Below are positions 8,343 through 17,069 of a DNA stretch of 64,000 bases, in pieces. Both the position numbers and the translations under genes were made by a program. Positions within the stretch are counted from its first letter, which is position 1. Each line of letters begins with the position of its first letter. The notes under the pieces are model-generated. The model saw only the letters and a program-made list of their open reading frames with translations. It searched no databases and was not told the DNA's origin. This DNA comes from Stenotrophomonas sp. NA06056 (GTDB lineage Bacteria > Pseudomonadota > Gammaproteobacteria > Xanthomonadales > Xanthomonadaceae): contig NZ_CP054931.1 in NCBI RefSeq assembly GCF_013364355.1, positions 62,001-126,000 on the forward strand, written 5' to 3'.

Positions 8343-9221
8343 ATGCGCAGCACCGCAACAGGAAGTACCGTCCTGGCCCTGGTTCTGGGGTTGGCGACTG
8401 CCCCGGCGCAGGCCGCCGACGTCTACGGCGTGGCCTTCGTACACGGCACCGGCGCGCAGACCAATGCCACCCAGGACTACTGGCAGCCGGCGATCATCGA
8501 CACCGTCCGCCAGGGCCTGCCGAACAGCAGCAACTACGTGGTCATCAACTGCGACTTCACCCAGTACATGTGGAAGCCGGAAGCGGCCGGCTGCCTGGCC
8601 AGCCAGCTCACCGGCTTCATCGACAGCCGTGGCATCACCCAGCTGGTGGTGATCACCCATTCCAACGGCGGCAACGTGATGCGCTGGATCCTGTCCAACC
8701 CCACCTACGACAGCCGCTACCCGAAGATCATCAACCGGGTGCGCAAGGTCACGGCGCTGGCGCCCTCCTCGGCAGGCACGCCGCTGGCTGATGCCGTGCT
8801 CAACGGCAACACCTTCGAAACCTCTCTGGGCTGGCTGCTGGGCTACAAGAACGACGCCGTGCGCATGCAGCAGGTGGGACACATGGCCACCTACAACGCG
8901 CAGAACCTGTACGGCACCGCCGGCCGCCCGGCATTGCCCAAGCCGTTCCGCGCGGTGGTCGGCAGCGATGTCGAATCGGCGGTGTGGGACAGCAACAGCT
9001 ACTGCGGTGGCTATGCCGCCAACGTCGGCCTGGAGTTCACCCAGAACTGGCTGTCGTCGTGCTCGGACGGTTTCCTGGAATGCAGCAGCCAGAAGGCGGC
9101 CGGCACCCTGTGGTTCACCGACAAGGCACGCACCCAGGGCGCCGAACCGCTCAGCCACAACCAGAGCCGCCGCGAGTGCTTCGGCCTCGGCAGCATCCTG
9201 CGCAACGACCTGACCCAGTGA
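8343..9221 (+). CDS. Secreted alpha/beta-hydrolase, lipase-like
   Basis: A 292-residue exported alpha/beta hydrolase. The signal peptide (about residues 1-24, ending PAQA) is followed by an early VAFVHGTG oxyanion-type strand-loop and a nucleophile elbow THSNGGN with Ser107. This resembles triacylglycerol lipases and esterases, except that the usual G-x-S-x-G reads H-S-N-G-G. Six or more cysteines in the second half suggest periplasmic disulfides. The ATG at 8343 has a GGGAGAGAAG ribosome site. It is followed 11 bases later by a secreted DUF4785 gene with the same orientation, so the two are probably one transcript. Whether the substrate is a lipid is not shown. Confidence 0.82.
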   Translation: MRSTATGSTVLALVLGLATAPAQAADVYGVAFVHGTGAQTNATQDYWQPAIIDTVRQGLPNSSNYVVINCDFTQYMWKPEAAGCLASQLTGFIDSRGITQLVVITHSNGGNVMRWILSNPTYDSRYPKIINRVRKVTALAPSSAGTPLADAVLNGNTFETSLGWLLGYKNDAVRMQQVGHMATYNAQNLYGTAGRPALPKPFRAVVGSDVESAVWDSNSYCGGYAANVGLEFTQNWLSSCSDGFLECSSQKAAGTLWFTDKARTQGAEPLSHNQSRRECFGLGSILRNDLTQ

Positions 9222-9232
9222 GGGAGATGACC

Positions 9233-10432
9233 ATGACGATCCATTCCACCCTGCTGGCTGCCGCGGTGCTGGCGGTCCTTTCCAGCGCATCGGCGCAGGC
9301 CGCGCAGCCGCTGCAGGTCGCCGCGGGCGACCAGATTCCTGCCGGCCTGGTTGCCGCACCGCTGCCGGCCGATGAAAGCGAGCACGCGCCGCTGGCCTTC
9401 GCCTGGGCGCTGGACCCGGCGCAGCCACTGCAGGCCCCCGGCCCGCAGGCCGCGATCAGCCGCAGCTACTGGCAGCAGGTCGATGGTGCCGAGCTGCAGC
9501 GCGGCCTGGAACTGCCGCTGAGCGCACCCGATGCGGTGATCCAGCTCAGCCCGGCGCCGGGCGCCCGCGCGCTGCCGGCCAGCGCGCTGCAGGTACGTGA
9601 TCCGGCGGGGCGCAGCAGCGTCGCGCGCAGTGTCGATGCACGCCAACTGCAGGATGCGGGCATGCCGGTCAGCGATGGCAGCAGCATGCTGCGCACCGGT
9701 ACCACCAGCGCAGCCGGTGCTTACCGTTTGCAGAGCGCACAGGCGCAGGGCCGCTACGTGGTGCAGGTGCTGGAGCCCAACAGTCCGCTGCGGTTGGAAG
9801 TGCAGGCCAGCCAGGCGCAGGTGCTGGCCGGTGGCACCGTGCAGCTGCAGGCGCGTCTACTGGAAGACGGTGCCAGCGTGGCGGCGTTGCGGGCACGGCG
9901 CGGCAGTCTCGGCGGTGAAGCGCTGCTGGTCGCACCCGATGGCCGCAGCTGGCCGCAGCGGCTGCTGCGCACCACCGATGGCAGCCTGCGCGCACAGGTG
10001 AGGATTCCGGCCGAGGCCAGCAACGCACAGGGACTGTGGGAGCTGCAGGTGTTCGCCCAGGCCGATGGCGTGCTGCGCGATGGCAAGGTCGCCTTCGCAG
10101 TGGCCAGGCCGACCGCCCGCTTCGTCGGCCAGGCCACGCCTGATCCGGCCAACCGCCAGGTCAGCCTGCCACTGCAGGTGGCCGCCGCCGGTCGCTACGA
10201 GGCGCGCGGCACGCTGTATGCCACCGCAGCCAACGGCCGGTTGCAGCCGGTGGCGCAGGCACACGCGGCGGCATGGTTCGATGGCCCGGGCCGCGGCGCG
10301 CTGGTGCTGCCCTTCGACCAGGCCGCGTTGCCTGCTGGCTTCGGCGCGCCCTATGAACTGCGCGACCTGCAGTTGCAGGACCAGAGCCGGATGGCACCGA
10401 TCGAGTCGCGCGTGCTGGCGTTGCGGTTCTGA
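9233..10432 (+). CDS. Secreted DUF4785-type protein
   Basis: A 399-residue exported protein with an N-terminal signal peptide (about 1-21, ASAQA) and a series of beta-rich, immunoglobulin-like segments. It matches what I know as DUF4785 domain proteins, whose function is undetermined. Two in-frame ATGs occur (9227 and 9233). The ribosome site AGGGAG ends at 9226, so 9233 has the better spacing. It directly follows the secreted hydrolase gene and is closed by a perfect 15-bp terminator, forming a two-gene secreted unit. Accessory, chaperone-like or surface-binding roles are possible but unproven. Confidence 0.78.
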   Translation: MTIHSTLLAAAVLAVLSSASAQAAQPLQVAAGDQIPAGLVAAPLPADESEHAPLAFAWALDPAQPLQAPGPQAAISRSYWQQVDGAELQRGLELPLSAPDAVIQLSPAPGARALPASALQVRDPAGRSSVARSVDARQLQDAGMPVSDGSSMLRTGTTSAAGAYRLQSAQAQGRYVVQVLEPNSPLRLEVQASQAQVLAGGTVQLQARLLEDGASVAALRARRGSLGGEALLVAPDGRSWPQRLLRTTDGSLRAQVRIPAEASNAQGLWELQVFAQADGVLRDGKVAFAVARPTARFVGQATPDPANRQVSLPLQVAAAGRYEARGTLYATAANGRLQPVAQAHAAAWFDGPGRGALVLPFDQAALPAGFGAPYELRDLQLQDQSRMAPIESRVLALRF

Positions 10433-10437
10433 GGCAA

Positions 10438-10471
10438 GGTGTGGCGGGCCGGACTCCCGGCCCGCCACACC
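10438..10471 (+). terminator. Strong terminator hairpin after the DUF4785 gene
   Basis: A perfect 15-bp stem (10438-10452 and 10457-10471) with a 4-nt loop begins 5 bases after the stop codon and is followed by GTCTTCTG. It is very stable, though the T-tract is poor. Confidence 0.75.
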
Positions 10472-10478
10472 GTCTTCT

Positions 10479-10548
10479 GTAGAGCCGAACCTCTGCTCGG
10501 CTGCCGTTCCCGCGGCCAAGAGCAGCCGAGCATGGGCTTCGGCTCTAC
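10479..10548. repeat. SMAG/REP dyad
   Basis: A GTAGAGCCGAA-type arm and an inverted arm ending TTCGGCTCTAC bound about 70 bases. It is located between the DUF4785 terminator and the stop of the convergent ABC ATPase gene. It is the same subfamily (AGCCGA core) as the dyads at 7208 and 35253. Confidence 0.83.
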
Positions 10549-10561
10549 AGTGGCATGTCGA

Positions 10562-11416
10562 TCATCCCGCGTACGCGGTCAGCCGCCCTTCCTGTTCCAC
10601 CACCGTGATCGCGCCACCGAACACGGCAGACAAGGGTGCATCGCGCAGCAGCTCGGCGCGCGCACCATCGGCCAGCACGCGGCCGTCGCGCAGCAGCACC
10701 ACCCGCTCGATCTCGGGAATCACTTCCTCGATGTGGTGGGTGACCAGCACCAGGGTGATGCCCTGCTGCGCAAGCACGCGCATGGTGGCGATCAACTGCT
10801 GGCGGGCCACCAGGTCCAGCCCGGTGGAGGGCTCATCCAGCAGCAGCGCCTGTGGCCGGTTGACCAGTGCGCGGGCGATCAGCACGCGGCGGGTTTCGCC
10901 TGCCGACAACTCGGCGTAGGCACGTTCGCGCAAGGCCGACGCGCCGGTCATCGCCAGGGTCTCGCCCACCCGGATGCGCATGTCGGTGGTGACCTCGCGG
11001 AAGGCCGGTACCACGTAACTGGCGAAGAACCCCGACAGCACCGCCTGCTCAACCGTCAGCCCCGGCATGTCGGCCAGGTTGCTGCTGAGGTCGCCGGTGA
11101 CGATGCCCAGCTGCGAACGCAGCCGGTCGACCTGCCAGCGGTTCTGACCCAGCACCTTCACCGCCACCGTGCCGTCGGCCTGCGCCAGCGGGTACAGCTC
11201 GCGGGTGATCAGCTTGATGAAGGTGGACTTGCCACAGCCGTTGGGGCCGAGCAGGGCGGTGTGCTGGCCCTGCGCGATGCGCAGGCTCAGCGCGTGCAGG
11301 ACCTTCACCTGGCCACGCATCACGCTGGCGCGGTCCAGTTCGATCAAGGGCGGCAGGTCCCCGGCGGACGGGGCAGGGTCTACGGCGCGCGTGCGCGGAT
11401 CAAGGCTCGACAACAC
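10562..11416 (-). CDS. ABC transporter ATP-binding protein (stand-alone)
   Basis: A 284-residue ABC ATPase with a complete nucleotide-binding domain: Walker A GPNGCGKST, signature LSAGETRRV, Walker B LLLDEPSTGLD and H-loop LVTHH. It is closest in feel to the ModF/YlmA-type single-domain ATPases. No permease or binding protein is adjacent, so the partner is unknown. The start is taken as the GTG at 11416, with GGGG 4 bases upstream. The TTG at 11413 is an alternative, and longer versions would run into the divergent desaturase promoter region. Confidence 0.82.
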   Translation of the reverse strand: MLSSLDPRTRAVDPAPSAGDLPPLIELDRASVMRGQVKVLHALSLRIAQGQHTALLGPNGCGKSTFIKLITRELYPLAQADGTVAVKVLGQNRWQVDRLRSQLGIVTGDLSSNLADMPGLTVEQAVLSGFFASYVVPAFREVTTDMRIRVGETLAMTGASALRERAYAELSAGETRRVLIARALVNRPQALLLDEPSTGLDLVARQQLIATMRVLAQQGITLVLVTHHIEEVIPEIERVVLLRDGRVLADGARAELLRDAPLSAVFGGAITVVEQEGRLTAYAG

Positions 11417-11535
11417 GGATCCCCAACTGTGAACGAAGCCACGGAATGGCGCTGCCAATCCCGTGGTGCGAGGTGCAGTTTGCAACGCAAGCGCCCATGA
11501 TGTCTTCCATACCTGTGTCGCTCTGGAGAGCCGCC

Positions 11536-12738
11536 ATGTCTGATGCCCTGATGTCCCTGCTGACCGGTGGCGTGCTGGGCCTGGGCTGGTGGCAGCTGGC
11601 CTTGGTGCTGCTGGTCTTCACCCAGCTCACGATCTTCTCGGTCACCCTCTATCTGCACCGCAGCCAGGCGCATCGGGGCGTGGACTTCCACCCGGTGGTC
11701 GCGCACTTCTTCCGCTTCTGGACCTGGCTGACCACGTCGATGATCACCAAGGAGTGGGTAGCGATCCACCGCAAGCACCACGCGAAAGTGGAAACCGAAG
11801 ACGACCCGCACAGCCCGGTCACCCGTGGCATCGGCCAGGTGTTCTGGCGTGGTGTCGAGCTGTACCGCGAAGCGCGCGGCATGCGCGAGGACATCGAACA
11901 ATACGGTCGCGGCACGCCGGATGACGCCATCGAGCGCCGCCTGTATACCCCGTATGCCACGTTCGGCCCGGTGCTGCTGTTTGCGGTCAACAGCGTGCTG
12001 TTCGGCCTGCCGGGCATCGCCTTGTGGGCGATCCAGATGGCGTGGATCCCGTTCTGGGCCGCTGGCGTGGTCAACGGCCTGGGCCACTGGTGGGGCTATC
12101 GCAACTACGAATCGGCCGACACCTCCACCAACCTGACGCCATGGGCGTTCTGGATTGGTGGTGAGGAACTGCACAACAACCACCATGCGTTCCCCAGCTC
12201 GGCGCGCTTTGCGATGCGGCGCTGGGAGTTCGACATCGGCTGGAGCGCGATCCGCCTGCTGCAGGCTTTGCGCCTGGCCAAGGTACTGCGGGTGGCCCCG
12301 GCCATGGACATACGCCCGAACATCGCCGTGCCCGACGCCGACACCCTGAAAGCCCTGTTGTCGCATCGCTTCCAGGCGATGACCGACTACCAGCGCAACG
12401 TGTTCATGCCGGCATTGCGCGAGGAAGCACGACACGCCGGTGCCAAGCTGCGCCGGTTGCTGCCGCGCAGGCTGCGTCGTGGCCTGGTCAACGACGGCCG
12501 CTGGTTGAAGCCGGACAGCCGCGCGCAGCTCAGCGAATGGGTCGCCCAGCGCCCGCGCATCGGCGTGCTGGTCGACTACCGCGCGCGCCTGGCAACGCTG
12601 CTGGAAGCGCGGGGCCACGATGCCGCCGAGCGCCTGCGCCAACTGCAGGCCTGGTGCCGCGAGGCCGAGGAAAGTGGCATCGCCGCACTGCAGGCCTATG
12701 CCGCGCGACTGAAGGGTTACACCCTGGTGGGCGGATGA
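11536..12738 (+). CDS. Acyl-lipid/acyl-CoA fatty acid desaturase
   Basis: A 400-residue membrane di-iron desaturase. It has the three histidine boxes HRSQAH (41-46), HRKHH (78-82) and HNNHH (213-217), and hydrophobic segments around residues 15-40, 60-72 and 150-175. It would insert a cis double bond into membrane acyl chains using O2 and an electron donor, adjusting fluidity. A long polar C-terminal region (about 240-400) follows, as in the DesA/DesB group of pseudomonads. The start ATG at 11536 has GGAGAG upstream; codons at 11446 and 11497 are possible but lack this. The stop codon overlaps the start of the EF-hand gene (ATGA), which implies coupling. Confidence 0.88.
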   Translation: MSDALMSLLTGGVLGLGWWQLALVLLVFTQLTIFSVTLYLHRSQAHRGVDFHPVVAHFFRFWTWLTTSMITKEWVAIHRKHHAKVETEDDPHSPVTRGIGQVFWRGVELYREARGMREDIEQYGRGTPDDAIERRLYTPYATFGPVLLFAVNSVLFGLPGIALWAIQMAWIPFWAAGVVNGLGHWWGYRNYESADTSTNLTPWAFWIGGEELHNNHHAFPSSARFAMRRWEFDIGWSAIRLLQALRLAKVLRVAPAMDIRPNIAVPDADTLKALLSHRFQAMTDYQRNVFMPALREEARHAGAKLRRLLPRRLRRGLVNDGRWLKPDSRAQLSEWVAQRPRIGVLVDYRARLATLLEARGHDAAERLRQLQAWCREAEESGIAALQAYAARLKGYTLVGG

Positions 12739-13070
12739 GGGCTGTGCTGGCGGTACTGCTGCTGGTCGCATCGTGGGCGCCTGCCGTGCAGGCCCAGGTC
12801 AGCGATACCGCCAGCTACCTGCAGCGCATGGACAGCGACGGCGACGGCAAGGTCAGTGAAGCCGAGTACCTGCAATGGATGCTGTACGCCTTTGATCGCA
12901 TGGACCGCAACGGCGATGGCGTGCTGAGCGCCGATGAACTGCCCGGCGGCAAGGGCAGGGCCATTACCCGCGATCAGCAGCGGCAGACGATCGTGCAGCG
13001 CTTCCATAAGCAGGACGCCAACGGCGATGGGTTCCTGGATGCGCGCGAACTGGCTGCACCACCGCGCTGA
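12735..13070 (+). CDS. Small secreted EF-hand calcium-binding protein
   Basis: A 111-residue exported protein with a signal peptide (residues 1-20, ending VQA) and three canonical EF-hand loops. They are DSDGDGKVSEAE (33-44), DRNGDGVLSADE (57-68) and DANGDGFLDARE (94-105). All have the D-x-D/N-x-D-G pattern and a terminal Glu, so Ca2+ binding is very likely. It probably acts as a periplasmic calcium sensor or buffer. Its ATG overlaps the desaturase stop codon, so it is translated from the same message. No functional link to the desaturase is known. Confidence 0.87.
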   Translation: MRAVLAVLLLVASWAPAVQAQVSDTASYLQRMDSDGDGKVSEAEYLQWMLYAFDRMDRNGDGVLSADELPGGKGRAITRDQQRQTIVQRFHKQDANGDGFLDARELAAPPR

Positions 13071-13089
13071 GCGGGCATAGAATCGTCCC

Positions 13090-13902
13090 ATGCCTGAACT
13101 GCCCGAAGTAGAAACCACCCGCCGCGGCCTGGCGCCGCACCTGCAGGGGCGCCGCGTGCATGGGGTGATCCTGCGTCGTGCCGACCTGCGTTGGCCGATC
13201 CCGCCGGAGGTGGCCGAGCTGCTGCCCGGCCAGCGCATCGAAGACGTGCGCCGCCGCGCGAAGTACCTGCTGCTGGATACCGCCATCGGCAGCGCCGTGC
13301 TGCATCTGGGCATGTCCGGCAGCCTGCGCGTGCTGCCCGGCGACACCCCGCTGCGCGCCCACGACCATGTGGATATCAGTCTGGACAACGGCCGCCTGCT
13401 GCGCTTCAACGACCCGCGCCGCTTCGGCAGCCTGCTCTGGCAACCGGCCGGCGAGATCCATCCGTTGCTGCAGGGGCTGGGCCCGGAACCGCTGGATGAA
13501 GCCTTCGACGGCGACTATCTTTTTGCCCGCAGCCGCGGCCGCAGCGCGCCGGTGAAGACCTTCCTGATGGACCAGGCGGTGGTGGTCGGCGTGGGCAACA
13601 TCTACGCGGCCGAAAGCCTGTTCAAGGCAGGGATCAGCCCGCTGCGCGAGGCCGGCAAGGTCTCGCGCGAGCGTTACCAGCGGCTGGCTACGGCGGTAAA
13701 GGAAACCCTGGACTACGCCATCACCCGGGGCGGCACCACCCTGCGCGATTTCATCAGTCCCGACGGCGCGCCCGGCTACTTCGAGCAGGAACTGCTGGTG
13801 TATGGCCGCGATGGCCTGCCGTGCCCGTCCTGCGGGCGGACACTGAAGCACGCGATGATCGGCCAGCGCGCCAGCGTCTGGTGCAGCCACTGCCAGCGCT
13901 GA
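13090..13902 (+). CDS. mutM: Formamidopyrimidine-DNA glycosylase
   Basis: A 270-residue Fpg/MutM enzyme of base-excision repair, which removes 8-oxoguanine and formamidopyrimidines and nicks the resulting abasic site. The N-terminus [14 protein letters not shown] supplies the catalytic Pro2 and Glu3 after removal of Met. The helix-two-turn-helix lies mid-protein ([11 protein letters not shown]). The C-terminal zinc finger has four cysteines (CPSC and CSHC). Length and motifs are standard for the family. Confidence 0.97.
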   Translation: MPELPEVETTRRGLAPHLQGRRVHGVILRRADLRWPIPPEVAELLPGQRIEDVRRRAKYLLLDTAIGSAVLHLGMSGSLRVLPGDTPLRAHDHVDISLDNGRLLRFNDPRRFGSLLWQPAGEIHPLLQGLGPEPLDEAFDGDYLFARSRGRSAPVKTFLMDQAVVVGVGNIYAAESLFKAGISPLREAGKVSRERYQRLATAVKETLDYAITRGGTTLRDFISPDGAPGYFEQELLVYGRDGLPCPSCGRTLKHAMIGQRASVWCSHCQR

Positions 13903-13970
13903 GCGTCTTCATGCGCTGCACACGGGCAGCGCTATAGTCGCCACAACATCCGCTGCGGGGGACGTTGGCG

Positions 13971-14537
13971 ATGGACGAAGGCCCGGATATCACCGTCTGG
14001 CTGGATGCCGCGCGCGGCGGGGATCGTGCCGCCCTCGACCGTGTGCTGACCACCCTGTACCAGGAACTGCACAGCATGGCCCGGCGGCAGCTCGCCGGGC
14101 AGCAGGGGCGCACCCTGGATGCGACCTCGCTGGTCCACGAGTCCTATCTGAAACTGCTGGGCAGCCGCGGTGCGGCACGCTTCGAGGACCGTGCGCACTT
14201 CTTCGCCTATGCGGCGTCGGCGATGCGCAGTGTGGTCGTCGATTACGCGCGCAACCGCTTGGCGCGCAAGCGCGGTGGCGACCTCAAGCGGGTGGCCGAG
14301 ATTCCCGAAAACAGCAGCAGCGGCGTGCGCCTGGACGAGGATCTGCTGGCCCTCGATGTTGCGCTGGAACGCCTGCAGGCCGTCGATGCGCACCTGGCCA
14401 AGGTGGTGGAGCTGCGCTATTTCGCGGGCTTGTCCGAGCTGGAGATCGCCGAGCTGAGCCAGCGCTCGGAACGCAGCATCCGCCGTGACTGGCAGAAGGC
14501 GCGGCTGTTCCTGCTGGCCGCGATGCGCAGCGACTGA
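13971..14537 (+). CDS. ECF sigma factor (kinase-associated, EcfK/ECF43-like)
   Basis: A 188-residue extracytoplasmic-function sigma factor. It has region 2 (LYQELHSMARRQLAGQ and the downstream HFFAYAASAMRSVVVDYAR block) and region 4 (LRYFAGLSELEIAELSQRSERSIRRDW). It belongs to the group that carries no adjacent anti-sigma gene and is instead paired with a Ser/Thr kinase, which follows 18 bases downstream. In Xanthomonas citri the EcfK-PknS pair of this kind activates type VI secretion, where the kinase is thought to switch on the sigma factor. The ATG at 13971 has GGGGGAC upstream; the TTG at 13965 is less likely. No T6SS gene is in view, so the regulon is unknown. Confidence 0.88.
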   Translation: MDEGPDITVWLDAARGGDRAALDRVLTTLYQELHSMARRQLAGQQGRTLDATSLVHESYLKLLGSRGAARFEDRAHFFAYAASAMRSVVVDYARNRLARKRGGDLKRVAEIPENSSSGVRLDEDLLALDVALERLQAVDAHLAKVVELRYFAGLSELEIAELSQRSERSIRRDWQKARLFLLAAMRSD

Positions 14538-14555
14538 GTCGCCGCGACCCACATC

Positions 14556-17021
14556 ATGGATACCGCCCGCTGGCAGCAACTGTCGTCCTGGCTGGATCAG
14601 CTGCTGGAGCTGGCGCCCGAGGCTCGCCAGCTGCGCCTGCAGCGGGTGAGCGCGCAGGACCCGACGCTGGGTCGCGAACTGGAACACCTGCTGCAGCAGG
14701 AGGCCGCCAGCCACGATTTCATGGCCCAGCCCTTGTGGACGGCCCCACCGCCGGGCCGCGCCGGAAGCGAGATCGGCCCTTATCGCCTGCTGCGGCCACT
14801 TGGTGAAGGCGGCATGGGCGAGGTCTGGCTGGCCGAACGCTGCGATGGCTTGTACCAGCGCCAGGTCGCACTGAAGCTGCTGCGCAGTGGCGTTGCCGAC
14901 CCCGGCCTGCGCCAGCGCTTCGGCCGCGAGCGGCAGATCCTGGCCCGCCTGCAGCACCCGCATCTGGCACAACTGCTGGATGCCGGAGTGGACCGGCATG
15001 GACAGCCCTACCTGGCGCTTGACTACGTGGAAGGCGAGCCGATCAGTGACTACTGCCGGCGCCTGCAACCTCCGCTGGAAACGCGGCTGCAGCTGATGCT
15101 GCAGGTCTGCGCGGTGGTCAGCCACGCGCACGCGAACCTGGTGGTGCACCGTGATCTGAAGCCCTCCAACATCCTGGTACGCGCCGATGGCACGGTGAAA
15201 CTGCTCGACTTCGGTATCGCCAAGCTGCTCGACCACGACGACTCGAACGCGGCTCATCCGGCCACCGAAATCCGCGCGTTCACCCTGCACTATGCCGCGC
15301 CGGAGCAGGTGCGTGGCGAGCCGGTGACAACCCTGACCGATGTCTATTCGCTGGGCGTGGTGCTGTTCGAGGTGGTCACCGGGCACAAGCCCTATCGCCT
15401 GCGCCGGCACAGCGATGCGGAATGGGAGCGCTCGATCCTGGAAGTGCAGGCACCGCGCGCCTCGGCGCTGCTGCAACGGTTGGTGGCCGAGCCGGGAGCG
15501 CCAAGACGGGCGCTGCAGCGGCAGGCGAAGCGGGTGCGGGGTGATCTGGACGTGCTGTTGGAAAAGGCTCTGCAGAAGGACCCGCAGCAGCGCTACAGCT
15601 CGGCCGAAGCCCTGGCCGGCGACCTGCGTCGCTACCTGCAGGGGCAGCCGATCCAGGCGCGACCGCCGGGCGTGGGTTACCGGGTGCGCAAGTACGTAGG
15701 CCGCCATCGCTGGGGCGTGGCCTTGGCAATGCTGTCGGTGCTGGCGCTGCTGCTGACCACGTCCATTGCGCTCTGGCAGGCGCGCCAGGCGCGGGTGGAA
15801 ATGGCGCGCGCACAGGCCATGCAGGATTTCACCGTTGGCCTGTTCGACAAGGCGGCCAGCCAGCGCCACGGTCATTTCGACGTGCCGCAGCTGCTGGCCA
15901 CCGGCCAGCAACGGGGCGAAGCGGAACTGGCCGACCAGCCGCTGGCGCTGGCCGAGCTGGAAGGGGTGATCGGCCGCCTGCGCATCGGCCTGGGCGATTA
16001 TCAGCTGGCGCTGCAGACCCTGGACCAGCAACGTCGGCTGCTGCAGGAGGTGGGCGAGGTGCCGCCGGCGCTGCAGATCGAGGCGGTGACCCAGCGGGGG
16101 CGAGCGTTGCGCATGCTCGGCCGCGGGCGCGAGTGCCTGGCGCACCTGCAGCCGCTGCAACCGCTGGCGGCCAGCGAGGCAACGGCCATGCCGGCGGCCG
16201 TGGCCGAATTCCACAGCCAGCTCGGGCGGTGCCAGGCTCAGCTGGGGGACGCCGATGCGGCGCGCCGGTCGTTCCAGCAGGCGCTGGCGCTGCGCCATCA
16301 AGGGATGGTCGAGCGCTTCGGGCGTGCTGAATCGCTGGCCGATCTGGCCGCCCTGGACGCCACCGCCGGACGCCTGCCGGCCGCGCTGGCCGGGTACCGG
16401 CAGGCGCTGGCCCTGCTCGGCCAGCGCGTCGACGCCAGCAGCCCGCAGGTGATCAGCCTGCACCGCCAACTGGGCGATGTGCTGGCCCGGCAGGGCGACA
16501 CGAAGGCGGCTGCGGCCGAGCTGGAGCTGGCCTGGCAGGCCGCACAGGATGCATGGGGGCCGCGCCACCCGGAGGCGCTGGTGGTACGCCGCGCACGCGC
16601 GCTGCTGGCCCTGCAGCGCGGCCAGCACGTGTTGGCTGGCCAGGAGCTGCGGCAGGTGCAGGCGCAGCTGCTCGGCGCGCTGGGCGCGGATCATCGTGAG
16701 ATCGGCTACGGCGAGTTCGCCCTGGGCAAATGGGCCAGCGCCAGCGACGACCCCGCGGCAGCAGCGGCGCACTATGCCCGTGCGGCGGCGATCTGGCGCC
16801 AGCCCGACCACGTCGCCTTGCTGCCTCAGGCCCTGCTGGCACAGGGGCAGGCCCTGCAGGCGGCCGGCCAGACCGCACAGGCCCGCAGCGTGCTGGCCGA
16901 GGCGCGGCAGCTGCTGCTGGCCCAGCGCGGGCCACAGGCGCCGGACCTGCAGGAGCTTGACGCACGCATCGCGGCATTGGTGCTGGCTGAACAGCGCATC
17001 GATTCCACCGCTGCCCGTTAA
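14556..17021 (+). CDS. Membrane Ser/Thr protein kinase with TPR region (PknS-like)
   Basis: An 821-residue Hanks-type kinase. The cytoplasmic kinase domain occupies about residues 75-365: glycine loop LGEGGMGEV (82-90), Lys107, HRDLKPSN (198-205), DFG (218-220) and the activation-loop YAAPEQVRGE. A single transmembrane helix at about 386-408 (ALAMLSVLALLLTTSIALW) is followed by a long alpha-helical, TPR-like periplasmic region (about 420-800). It probably senses an envelope signal and phosphorylates the ECF sigma factor encoded immediately upstream. The two genes are separated by 18 bases and form an operon. Confidence 0.9.
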   Translation: MDTARWQQLSSWLDQLLELAPEARQLRLQRVSAQDPTLGRELEHLLQQEAASHDFMAQPLWTAPPPGRAGSEIGPYRLLRPLGEGGMGEVWLAERCDGLYQRQVALKLLRSGVADPGLRQRFGRERQILARLQHPHLAQLLDAGVDRHGQPYLALDYVEGEPISDYCRRLQPPLETRLQLMLQVCAVVSHAHANLVVHRDLKPSNILVRADGTVKLLDFGIAKLLDHDDSNAAHPATEIRAFTLHYAAPEQVRGEPVTTLTDVYSLGVVLFEVVTGHKPYRLRRHSDAEWERSILEVQAPRASALLQRLVAEPGAPRRALQRQAKRVRGDLDVLLEKALQKDPQQRYSSAEALAGDLRRYLQGQPIQARPPGVGYRVRKYVGRHRWGVALAMLSVLALLLTTSIALWQARQARVEMARAQAMQDFTVGLFDKAASQRHGHFDVPQLLATGQQRGEAELADQPLALAELEGVIGRLRIGLGDYQLALQTLDQQRRLLQEVGEVPPALQIEAVTQRGRALRMLGRGRECLAHLQPLQPLAASEATAMPAAVAEFHSQLGRCQAQLGDADAARRSFQQALALRHQGMVERFGRAESLADLAALDATAGRLPAALAGYRQALALLGQRVDASSPQVISLHRQLGDVLARQGDTKAAAAELELAWQAAQDAWGPRHPEALVVRRARALLALQRGQHVLAGQELRQVQAQLLGALGADHREIGYGEFALGKWASASDDPAAAAAHYARAAAIWRQPDHVALLPQALLAQGQALQAAGQTAQARSVLAEARQLLLAQRGPQAPDLQELDARIAALVLAEQRIDSTAAR

Positions 17022-17069
17022 CGTTTGTCTGCCTATGATGGCCGACCTTCCCTTTGCTCCCGCGCTTGC

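Noticed and set aside
13971..17021. Type VI secretion locus suggested by the EcfK/PknS-like pair
   Set aside because: No Tss, Hcp or VgrG genes are in the window; only the regulatory pair is supported.
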